The translations under genes were made by a program, and so were the position numbers. Shown one piece after another: positions 36,550 through 43,730 of a DNA stretch of 43,730 bases (the stretch's first letter is position 1; every line of letters starts with the position of its first letter). The DNA is from Schlesneria paludicola DSM 18645 (GTDB lineage Bacteria; Planctomycetota; Planctomycetia; Planctomycetales; Planctomycetaceae), in assembly GCA_945876035.1 (NCBI GenBank), contig CAMCMU010000042.1, positions 1 through 43,730 on the forward strand. The letters run 5' to 3'. The notes beneath the pieces were generated by a model, which saw only the letters and a program-made list of their open reading frames with translations, was not told where the DNA came from and did no database searches.

Positions 36550-38799
36550 ATGTACCGATTTCGTTGGTCAATTCGGTCGTTATTCCTCCTTGTGGCGTTG
36601 GTCTGTTCGTTCGAGGCTGTATCGGCCAAGGACAAGGATCGGGATCGGGATTCAAAACAACCTCAGTCATCTGGCGGGGGACAATCGCCTCGGACTGTTG
36701 CTCCGGCTCAGCAAGTCGGGGTGAACCCCTCTCCGATGCCCAAGCAGAACAAGCCTGCGAGACCCAACGATTCCAAAAATCCGCAAGGAACCGCACCTCC
36801 ACAATTCCAACCGAACAAGCCCGACAATAACCTGCCTGGTGGCAACCAGACAGGTGGGCGTGGTGTGCCCACGAATCCCAACAACGGTAGCGGGAGGAGG
36901 CAGACCAAAATCAATCCCCCCGAGGGCCTTGGTCAGCCGGAAAATTTCAACACTCCCAAGGCGGGGACAAATCTCCCTGGCGTGGGTCTGCCCAACGGGT
37001 CGCCTGTTGGACGTGGAAAAAAAATGGAAACAGGCAGGCCCCTCGATGGTCTTGACCGAGGCACAACGAATGTCGGCAAACCGGCAACGCCATCCAGCGG
37101 AAAGAATGTCAACTCGGATCAGACAACGGGAATACCGACAGAAACACCCAATGCCCAAGGACTTCGCAGCAGACGCTCAACCGGCAAGCCAAAAATCAGC
37201 ATCGAACCTGACGGACAAAAACAGATTCTCGGCGGAAAGAGCGACGGTTTGCCGCCGGATCGAAAAGGGACTGATAAACTCAACCCTCAGCCAGGCGTCC
37301 CCGGTCCATTGGATGCAGGATTTCAGGACTCCTCGAAGCATGCTCGCCACGAAAAGACGAGACCGATGACGATTTCCAAAAATGGTAGACTGCCGGTGAA
37401 TCCGACCGAGAGCTCGCCCGATTCCCTCGGCGCTCAAGTTGGTCAACCCGCCGATCGCGACCAGCCCAAGGGAGTTGCATCGGACAAAAAATTAGACCGG
37501 CTGTTGCAGGTCAAAAAGCATGACGATCTGAGCCGCGAATTAAAGAAAATCAATGAGTCGCCGGAATTAGCGGCTGATCCAGAATTGAAACATTTGAATC
37601 TGAACAAGATCAGCGGCGTGCACCAGGAGCGGCTGGCACGGACAGACAGTTTTCAACACTGGCACCGCTCGAAAGTCGGTCAGAAGCTGAGGCTTGAGCA
37701 GCAGTTTGAATTTCAGAAGCGGGGCGACCTCGCGCGTCGGATGAATCTCAGTAACAACCTGATGAGTACGGGTGGCTGGACTCGGCATCGCCAGCACGGA
37801 CTGCTGGCCGCGGGATTCACGACGGGTGCGTTCAGCATGTGGTATTCTGGGGGGGGCTGTTATCCAGCACATGCCTGGTGCCCGATCTGGTCACCATGGG
37901 TCGATTGGAGTTACTGGAACACATGCCCCATCTTGTATGATCCCCGACCGTATTATTGCATCCCCCTGATCTACGATCCGTGCCCGTTGTGGGTCTACTA
38001 TGATTATCCGGTGTGGAGTCCACTTTCCATGGTGACTTGCGGCACTTGGATCGATGTCGCCCCCGTGGTCATGACGGCGGGACAGGATTTGCAATTGCTG
38101 GCGGTCCGGTTCGTCGATAACGGCCACTCGGAGCAGAATCTCGGTCCGCGTTATCGTGTCTGGGTCCGGAACAACAGTCCGACTCAAATTGTGACACCAT
38201 TCAGCGTTCTTCTGCTGGCCTCGAACGAGCAGGTTCCGACCGTCGATGCCCCTCAAATGGGCGTCGTCTTGCCCTCGATGGATATCGGCGAAACTCAAGT
38301 GCTCGACATTCGTCTGCCGATCGCCGCCAGCCGACTCGGCACGACATCCACAGGCTTACGCGTGCCGTTCACGTACCTGCACGTGCTGGTCGATAGCCAT
38401 CAGCAGATCCCCGAGACATTCGAGGACAACAACGGGGCCGTACTGCTTCGAACAGATGTGCTGCCGGTTGATCCGGCGGCGTTTTCGACCGATGTCACCG
38501 CGGCGTCACCGGAAAGTTTGCTGACAATCGCCGGGGAAGGATTTGGCCCCGAACCCGGTCAGGTCATCGTGTCGTTCTACGGCCAAGAAGTCCAAGCCGA
38601 GATTCACGGCTGGTACGATCTCGGCATCCGGTTTGCCGTTCCGAACTTTGACTTGACTCAAGCGGTCGATGCCGAAGTCCTCGTCGTTCGAGGGGACAGC
38701 GCCGTCTCGAACCCACTGACACTACGACTCGTTCCTGACGAATTGATCGACGAAACGGCAGCCTTTCCCGATGCCCCACTCCCTATTCCGCCTGAATAG
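36550..38799 (+). CDS. Large secreted protein with low-complexity N-terminus and Ig-like C-terminus
   Basis: The 749-residue product has a signal peptide (about residues 1-26), then about 320 residues of Pro/Asn/Gly/Lys-rich low complexity, a basic region with repeated Arg/Lys and Leu (about 310-400), a stretch packed with Trp, Tyr, Cys and Pro (about 425-500), then a CARDB-like beta-sandwich (VRFVDNGHSEQN to about 640) and a final IPT/TIG-like domain starting near SLLTIAGEGFGPEPG. GAGGAAA is 4 nt before the ATG. It may be an exposed or fibrous surface protein; no enzyme motif is seen. Single-gene unit, divergent from the kinase. Confidence 0.72.
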   Translation: MYRFRWSIRSLFLLVALVCSFEAVSAKDKDRDRDSKQPQSSGGGQSPRTVAPAQQVGVNPSPMPKQNKPARPNDSKNPQGTAPPQFQPNKPDNNLPGGNQTGGRGVPTNPNNGSGRRQTKINPPEGLGQPENFNTPKAGTNLPGVGLPNGSPVGRGKKMETGRPLDGLDRGTTNVGKPATPSSGKNVNSDQTTGIPTETPNAQGLRSRRSTGKPKISIEPDGQKQILGGKSDGLPPDRKGTDKLNPQPGVPGPLDAGFQDSSKHARHEKTRPMTISKNGRLPVNPTESSPDSLGAQVGQPADRDQPKGVASDKKLDRLLQVKKHDDLSRELKKINESPELAADPELKHLNLNKISGVHQERLARTDSFQHWHRSKVGQKLRLEQQFEFQKRGDLARRMNLSNNLMSTGGWTRHRQHGLLAAGFTTGAFSMWYSGGGCYPAHAWCPIWSPWVDWSYWNTCPILYDPRPYYCIPLIYDPCPLWVYYDYPVWSPLSMVTCGTWIDVAPVVMTAGQDLQLLAVRFVDNGHSEQNLGPRYRVWVRNNSPTQIVTPFSVLLLASNEQVPTVDAPQMGVVLPSMDIGETQVLDIRLPIAASRLGTTSTGLRVPFTYLHVLVDSHQQIPETFEDNNGAVLLRTDVLPVDPAAFSTDVTAASPESLLTIAGEGFGPEPGQVIVSFYGQEVQAEIHGWYDLGIRFAVPNFDLTQAVDAEVLVVRGDSAVSNPLTLRLVPDELIDETAAFPDAPLPIPPE

Positions 38800-38827
38800 G
38801 ATGACGTTCTCTGGAGAGTTCACCGAA

Positions 38828-38857
38828 CCTGCCCCCCTTTTCAAAAAAGTGGGCGGG
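38828..38857. terminator. Possible terminator between convergent genes
   Basis: CCTGCCC pairs with GGGCGGG (38828-38834 and 38851-38857, one G-T) and TTTT/AAAA runs close the loop. It lies between the secreted-protein stop and the aldo/keto reductase stop. Confidence 0.3.
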
Positions 38858-38967
38858 TTGAGAATCGGCCTGTTCCAATCGCCTAGAAAAGCAACCGGAT
38901 CCATCTGCCAAATGTCGTTGTTAAGGACACTCGCTACCAGTTGCCGGCCGGCAACAGCGTCGACCGA

Positions 38968-39972
38968 TTATACGCGGGCCTTGACGACCCCACCGATCGC
39001 CGCCAGTTGACGATCGCGTGAGCTGAGGATTTCAGTGAGGCTTTGGATGCTGGCCGATGTGAGCACTCGATCTCCGGCCGAAATGGTCTGCTCAATCTGT
39101 TCGGGACTGCGAGCACCGACAATGGCTGACGTGACTTCTGGCCTGCGTAGCGTCCATGCAATGGCCACGTCGGACACAGTCCATCCTAGCTGCTTGGCCA
39201 CCGCCGTGAGTGATTCCACAAACGCCAGATTGATCTCCACCTGAGGCGACTGAAATCGAGGGTCTTTTGTTCGATGATCTTTCGACGAAAGTGAGGCGAT
39301 CCGCTCGGCGGTGAACGCGCCTGTGAGTAATCCTTTCCCCATGGGACTGTAACACACGAGGCCGATGTTCTCTTGACCACAGAACGGGATGATCTCCGCC
39401 TCCGCATCACGGGCAATCATACTATAGGGAGGCTGTTGAGACGTGATGGGATGAATGGCCTGCAATCGTTTCAGTTGGCTGACCGAATGATTTGAAACAC
39501 CAATATGTCGGACCTTTCCTTGCGACTTCAGGTCTACCAGAGTTTGCCAGCCCTCTTCAATTTCCTCAATCGGCTCCGGCCAGTGCAACTGATACAGATC
39601 AATGCAGTCGGTCTTGAGTCGCTTCAAGCTCGCTTCGCACTCAGCGATGACGCTCTCTCGTCGAAGGCAAATTCCAATCTCGCCATTTCCACGAGGCACT
39701 CGTCCACATTTTGTGGCCAGAAGAGGTCGATCGGCGAGAGGAATGGACTCCATCGCCTTCGCGATATGTTCCTCGCTGCGGCCTTCACCATAGACGGCAG
39801 CCGTATCGATCCAGTTGATCCCCAATTCAACGGCTCGAACGATGGCTTTGACGGCCGATGCTTCATCCTGATCGCCCCATCCGAACTTCCATTCTCCACC
39901 ACCGATCGCCCACGTTCCCAATCCAATTACACTGAGCTTCAGGCCGCTTGAGCCAAGAGTTCGAAACTGCAT
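38968..39972 (-). CDS. Aldo/keto reductase
   Basis: The 334-residue NADPH-dependent oxidoreductase has the catalytic tetrad Asp 56 and Tyr 61 (WIDTAAVYGEG), Lys 88 (LLATKCG) and His 130 (LYQLHWPEP). The C-terminal cofactor boxes YSPMGKGLLTG and SAIVGARSPEQIEQ are clear. It resembles the AKR branch with general sugar/aldehyde reductases; substrate is unknown. The gene is a single unit that converges on the secreted-protein gene. Confidence 0.93.
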   Translation of the reverse strand: MQFRTLGSSGLKLSVIGLGTWAIGGGEWKFGWGDQDEASAVKAIVRAVELGINWIDTAAVYGEGRSEEHIAKAMESIPLADRPLLATKCGRVPRGNGEIGICLRRESVIAECEASLKRLKTDCIDLYQLHWPEPIEEIEEGWQTLVDLKSQGKVRHIGVSNHSVSQLKRLQAIHPITSQQPPYSMIARDAEAEIIPFCGQENIGLVCYSPMGKGLLTGAFTAERIASLSSKDHRTKDPRFQSPQVEINLAFVESLTAVAKQLGWTVSDVAIAWTLRRPEVTSAIVGARSPEQIEQTISAGDRVLTSASIQSLTEILSSRDRQLAAIGGVVKARV

Positions 39973-40261
39973 TACGATAAGTCCTGTTCGTCTAGATAGA
40001 AACTGCTAAGGAATCACTGAAGGTACATTCTGAGCCAGACGGACGCGAGCCTGAGCGAGGTCGTGTTGAAAACGCTGGAGTTGACTTGGTAGATTTGCAT
40101 CGTCCGTCTCTGTGACAAACACTGACACGTGCAGCCTTTTGCCGGCGGCACGCCCAAAAAACAAGGACCAACGTGATCACAAGATTCTTCTCTCTTGCTT
40201 GGTAATACGAATTGCCTCAGCCGAGAAGCAACCGCCATTCGCTCATTGAATTCCATCCAAC

Positions 40262-40957
40262 ATGCCAATCGCCAGCACATCCGAGCCAAGTTTTTCCGGA
40301 GGAACTTTCGAGTTCATCGAAGCGAAGATTCGCCGTGATGCCGAGGGAACGTCGTTTGGCGGTGACTTCGAGTGGCTGTGCCAGTGGTTCTTGGAAAACG
40401 CTCCCCGATATCGAGGGCAGTTCGACAAGGTTTGGTTGTGGAAGAATTGGCCAGAGCGGTGGGGGATTGATGCGGGGATCGACCTCGTCGCTCGCACGCG
40501 ATCGGGTGAATTGTGGGCGATTCAGGCCAAAGCCGATCGTCCCGACCGCGCGATCCCCAAACGAGAAATCGACTCGTTCCTGTCCGAATCGAACCGTTCG
40601 CAGTTCGCGTATCGACTGCTCATGGCGACGACGGACGACATTGGAGCCACAGCTCGCCGCACGCTGCATGGCCAAGAGAAGCCGGTGGGCCTGGTTCTGC
40701 GTGGTCATTTCCTGACGGAAGAAGTTCAGTGGCCGATTCAGATTGGAGGCACCGCCCCGCCGCTGGATCGATGGACCGCACGACCTCACCAGGCGACCGC
40801 GATCAAAGCCGTGGTCCACGGTTTTCGAGACCAAGACCGCGGCCGACTCCTCATGGCCTGCGGCACGGGCAAGACACTCACCGCACTGTGGATCGCCGAT
40901 GTCGTTACGAATTTTTCCCAAATGGGAATTTTGCGTATCAAGACTGAGGGTGTGTGA
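40262..40957 (+). pseudogene. Truncated type ISP restriction enzyme (Mrr-like nuclease-helicase start)
   Basis: The 231-codon frame encodes the first part of a large single-chain type ISP restriction-modification enzyme: an Mrr-like nuclease with GIDLVA (Asp 74) and IQAK (Gln 88, Lys 90), a Gln before the helicase core (PHQATA, about 176-181) and helicase motif I ACGTGKT (199-205). Homology ends at about residue 215 (nucleotide 40905-40915). The remaining helicase, methyltransferase and target-recognition regions, which are expected to add well over 1000 residues, are absent. The next 16 residues are unrelated and the sequence enters a hairpin. It is a dead remnant of a defence gene. Confidence 0.85.
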
Positions 40958-40973
40958 ATTCTGTCACCCTCAG
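40944..40973. repeat. Hairpin at the restriction-enzyme/sulfite-reductase junction
   Basis: CTGAGGGTG and CACCCTCAG pair perfectly (9 bp) across a 12-nt loop, exactly between the two broken genes. A second near-palindrome, GGATGTCGGAATTCCGGCATCC, split here as GGATGTCGGAA and TTCCGGCATCC, lies at about 41041-41063. Confidence 0.7.
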
Positions 40974-41635
40974 CCGTCGCCGTGAATCGGGACCGTTCTT
41001 AAAAGCTGAAACTCGCAGGTCGTTGCGGCGTAACACTGGGAGGATGTCGGAATTCCGGCATCCTCAACAAGAAAACTCGCCAGCAAGCCAATCTCCTGGG
41101 TGTACACGTCGATGCAATTATCCTCCGGCCGGGCGATGGCGTCGGCCGTGGCTTGCAGTCGATCGTGAACGCCGTCGTTGTGATGCGGAGCCGGGCAGCA
41201 CATGACGTTCCTGCTGAGATCGCCACAGGCCGCCAGAGTGGTCAGCAGTGCCGCATTGCTTTCGTGAATGGTGGCCCACAGGTTGCCCTTGACGACACCG
41301 TTTAATTGAAAGCCCTGGCGGGTCGTGATCCGCAAGGTGCCGCTGCCCAGTCGCTCGCCCAAGCTCAATTCCGTCAGCAACTGTTCGGCCGTAATCTTCC
41401 CGCCCGGCACCTTGAGACGGATCATGACGCTGTAGGATTTGTCGTCACCGGGCTGGCGATGTTTGCGGGCATCGCGGTCGTCCTGCTGATAGGTTCCGTG
41501 GAACTTCAACAGTCCGATATCGCCGGAACCGAACTTCGGCGTGTCGCGGGCGAGTTCCTCAGCGATGCTGCCGCGCAGGAAGTGGCTGGCCTCCTTGACG
41601 ATTTCCTACTTCGTTTTTTTGCGTTCTTCGGCCAT
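40970..41635 (-). pseudogene. Truncated ferredoxin-sulfite reductase gene
   Basis: The frame from ATG 41633-41635 reads EIVKEASHFLRGSIAEELA after a TAG at 41606-41608, so codon 10 is a stop. A TTG at 41509 could restart it (GLLKFHGTYQQDD). The family parts present are the N-terminal domain with LRITTRQGFQLNGV near 60 of that restart, and NVMCCPAP near 112 and DNCIDVYTQEIGLLA near 140. Homology ends near 41075, before the rest of the first domain and both siroheme/Fe4S4-binding Cys clusters. About a third of a normal 570-residue enzyme remains. It is inverted relative to the restriction-enzyme remnant and cannot be active. Confidence 0.85.
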
Positions 41636-41705
41636 CAGAGATCAGTCCCGATAATGGTTCCTGAAACATTTCGACAGACTTCGGAAGTCTTGGCAGATGC
41701 GACCA

Positions 41706-43325
41706 TCACGAACTACAGGAGAGCATTGAACAGCCGGCCCGTTGACGCGCCCAGTCGGGCCGTTTTGCGGCCAATTCTTCCTGGCCAGGTTGTTCGTCAT
41801 AGGGATGGCGCAATAAGTCCAAGACATCATTCACCAGCGACACATCGCCTTGCTCAGCCTTGTCAATCGCGAGTTGAGCCAGGTAGTTGCGAAGCACGTA
41901 TTTCGGGTTGACGGCGTTCATTCTCTTTCGTCGCAAGTCGTCCGGTGTGCCGTCCTGTAGAACACGCTTGATGTAACTCCTGAGCCAGTTGCCAACGCGC
42001 GTTTTGTATTGAGGAGTTAATTGCTCGGGCACATAATAAGCATCCAGGAGCGGCCTCATCAGCACTTCGGAGCAGGCATCCGCCAGGGACTCAACAGCCG
42101 TGTCGATCATGGCAAGCTGGCGATAGAAAATGGTCATATCCGTTTCCACCAATGGCAACACGACGAACAATTCCGCGATTAACTCTTCATCCGTCGCCGG
42201 GTCAAAGGCCTTCAGGCCCAGTTTCCCGGCGATCATGCCTTTCCAGCCCTGTGCGAAGTTTTCCGCATAGACGTTCAGAGCCTGTTGCAGTGGCTCAACC
42301 TGCTGAATCAGCGGATGGATGGCTTCGGCCAGCCGCTCCAAGTTCCAGAAAGCGATTTCCGGCTGTTTGCCAAAACAGTAACGGTGATATGTCGCATCGG
42401 TGGTATTGGGGGTCCACTTGGGATCGTAATTTTCCAGCCAGCCGTAGGGGCCATAGTCAATGGTGAGGCCGAGGATCGACATGTTGTCTGTGTTCATGAC
42501 GCCATGCACAAACCCCACACGTTGCCAATGCACGATCATCTCCGCCGTTCTGCGACAGACTTCCTGAAACCACGTGAGATAAACTTCTGGCGACGGCTCG
42601 CCTAAATGCGGAAAGTCAGTGCGAATCGTGTAGTCCACCAGTTGTCGCAGCCGAGCGACATCGCCGCGCGCGCTGAAAATCTCAAAATTGCCAAAACGGG
42701 TAAACGACGGCGCAACTCGGCAGACCACCGCACCGGGTTCGGCCTTGGGATGGCCGTCGTAAAACATATCCCGAATCACCTGCTCACCACTCAGGATGAG
42801 ACTCAAAGCCCGCGTGGTGGGCACGCCCAGATGATGCATGGCTTCGCTGCATAAAAACTCGCGGACTGACGAGCGCAACACCGCCAGACCGTCTGCGGTC
42901 CGCGAGTAGGGTGTCGGACCTGCGCCTTTAAGCTGTAATGCCAACCGCTCACCTTGCCGATTGACCACCTCGCCCAGATTGATCGCGCGACCGTCACCGA
43001 GCTGTCCCGCCCAATGTCCGAACTGGTGGCCACCGTAACAGGTCGCATAGGAATCCATGCCCGCCGACAGGCGGTTGCCGGAAAAGACCTGAATAAAATC
43101 ATCCGATTCACAAACCTCCGAGGTCAAATCCAACTGCCGGGCAACTTCCCTGGAGTAAGCGACCAGTTGTGGCCGGGCGACTTTGGTTGGCAACACGCGT
43201 GAGTAACAGGCACCGATGACCTGACGTCGATGGTTCGCAGTTTCGGGGTCGGCGGGCAACTCTCGTACAAAACGATTGTCGAACGTCATGGCATCGAGGC
43301 TGGTGAGTTTTGGTTGGGAATTCAT
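41706..43325 (-). CDS. selO: Protein adenylyltransferase SelO (YdiU/UPF0061)
   Basis: The 539-residue protein is a complete SelO pseudokinase, which transfers AMP from ATP to Ser/Thr/Tyr of target proteins under oxidative stress. Visible boxes are YGGHQFGHWAGQLGDGR near residue 98, QLKGAGPTPYSRTADG near 130, FVHGVMNTDNMSILG near 268 (metal-binding Asn and Asp) and the family ending with CSMLSCSS. The C-terminal Cys pattern is present as Cys rather than selenocysteine. The gene is a single unit whose start is 176 bp from the IS1380-family remnant, so its promoter region may have been altered. Confidence 0.94.
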   Translation of the reverse strand: MNSQPKLTSLDAMTFDNRFVRELPADPETANHRRQVIGACYSRVLPTKVARPQLVAYSREVARQLDLTSEVCESDDFIQVFSGNRLSAGMDSYATCYGGHQFGHWAGQLGDGRAINLGEVVNRQGERLALQLKGAGPTPYSRTADGLAVLRSSVREFLCSEAMHHLGVPTTRALSLILSGEQVIRDMFYDGHPKAEPGAVVCRVAPSFTRFGNFEIFSARGDVARLRQLVDYTIRTDFPHLGEPSPEVYLTWFQEVCRRTAEMIVHWQRVGFVHGVMNTDNMSILGLTIDYGPYGWLENYDPKWTPNTTDATYHRYCFGKQPEIAFWNLERLAEAIHPLIQQVEPLQQALNVYAENFAQGWKGMIAGKLGLKAFDPATDEELIAELFVVLPLVETDMTIFYRQLAMIDTAVESLADACSEVLMRPLLDAYYVPEQLTPQYKTRVGNWLRSYIKRVLQDGTPDDLRRKRMNAVNPKYVLRNYLAQLAIDKAEQGDVSLVNDVLDLLRHPYDEQPGQEELAAKRPDWARQRAGCSMLSCSS

Positions 43326-43347
43326 CGTCTTCTGTTCTCATCACTAA

Positions 43348-43391
43348 TAAGATGCGCTCGCCAAGATTCGACTTTTGGCGGGCGCATCTTA
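43348..43391. repeat. 17-bp-arm hairpin beside the IS1380 remnant
   Basis: TAAGATGCGCTCGCCAA (43348-43364) pairs with TTGGCGGGCGCATCTTA (43375-43391), 16 of 17 Watson-Crick and one G-T, around a 10-nt loop. It lies just outside the selO start and may be the end of the insertion element or a terminator that shields it. Confidence 0.6.
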
Positions 43392-43501
43392 TAAACCCGC
43401 ATTTCCCAGATGACTTCCCGCACTTCGGCCTGTGATTTGCGATAGACCCTTGAAAAGCAGGTGTATTTTTCCAAATCATACCAAGCTGACAGGGGAACCC
43501 A

Positions 43502-43730
43502 ATGGGTGACAGACAAAACGAGGAATTGCGGGTCAGTTTTGACAGCCGTTTGAAGCTGAAGTTCTTCGGCAGTCAGATCACGACCGATGCGGGGTTACTC
43601 GCCTACCGTGAACTCGATGAAACGCTCGGGCTGACGGAAATGGGCGCAGACGTGCTGACCGATTCTCGCCTGGGGAGCAACACGCAGCACGGCCTCTGAC
43701 CGCTGTTGCGGCAGTCGATTTACAGCCGGT
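43502..43730 (+). pseudogene. IS1380-family transposase, 5' part with in-frame stop
   Basis: The 65 codons before the first stop match the start of IS1380-type DDE transposases (RLKLKFFGSQITTDAGLLAYRELDE, split here into RLKLKFFGSQI and TTDAGLLAYRELDE, then ADVLTDSRLGSNTQHGL). A TGA at 43697-43699 interrupts it, and the same frame continues with PLLRQSIYSR, as an intact copy would. The window ends there. GGGGA lies upstream of the ATG at 43502. The left end of the element is probably near 43392, next to the hairpin. Confidence 0.85.

Noticed and set aside
1-43730. CRISPR array, rRNA, riboswitch or replication origin
   Set aside because: No spaced repeat array, no conserved rRNA segment and no recognisable aptamer or DnaA-box cluster was seen on either strand.

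Overview
The window reads as a chromosomal segment of a planctomycete (phylum Planctomycetota). The main evidence is a DUF1501 protein (Tat signal at its N-terminus) next to a PSCyt1/DUF1549/DUF1553 cytochrome-like protein, a lipoprotein ending in the YYT-x-RGP-x-DF type motif common in this phylum, several secreted and lipoprotein families I recognise only from planctomycetes, a eukaryote-type Ser/Thr kinase, and many small single-gene units separated by long non-coding gaps. I cannot name genus or species from the sequence.

Layout. 1-1500: a broken tyrosine recombinase runs into the 3' side of a tRNA-Pro(UGG) gene, as expected for the end of a tRNA-integrated element that has lost its integrase. 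1.7-8.5 kb: tgt, a candidate small RNA, a sugar-phosphate isomerase-like TIM-barrel protein, a planctomycetal lipoprotein, a YkgJ-type cysteine-cluster protein, a DAACS symporter and a small membrane protein. 9.3-12.4 kb: a Cys/Gly-rich lipoprotein, slyX, a DUF2752 membrane protein and two tandem lipoprotein paralogs. 13.0-15.7 kb: a two-gene unit (Gfo/Idh/MocA oxidoreductase plus MBL-fold hydrolase) and csrA, which is followed by two strong hairpins. 16.1-20.0 kb: the DUF1501 and DUF1549/DUF1553 pair. 20.7-28.3 kb: a phosphate acyltransferase, a secreted protein converging on and overlapping an NAD-dependent epimerase operon, a catalytically dead M24 peptidase-like protein, a CBS-domain protein, a dolichol/phytol-kinase-like membrane protein and a small conserved CxxC protein.

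28.4-33.3 kb: an SbcD/YhaO-like nuclease and a 1183-residue SbcC/YhaN-like ATPase overlap by 4 bp, and this is the clearest two-component machine here. It converges on an operon holding a lipoyl-like domain protein without its lysine and the DNA polymerase III delta' subunit. 35.1-40.0 kb: a non-RD Ser/Thr kinase with a 19-bp-period repeat upstream, a large secreted protein with a low-complexity N-terminus and Ig-like C-terminus, and an aldo/keto reductase. 40.2-43.7 kb is a scar region: the first 215 or so residues of a type ISP restriction-helicase are joined to the N-terminal third of an inverted ferredoxin-sulfite reductase gene that also has a nonsense codon. Intact selO and the start of a broken IS1380-family transposase follow.

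The genes do not form one pathway. Most are housekeeping or envelope genes with local two-gene operons, and both ends carry decayed mobile or defence DNA. The items most worth following are the candidate structured RNA at 3051-3160, the tandem lipoprotein pair, the degenerate enzymes (M24 and lipoyl-like), the kinase promoter repeats and the rearrangement junction at 40.9-41.1 kb. I saw no CRISPR array, rRNA or recognisable riboswitch.
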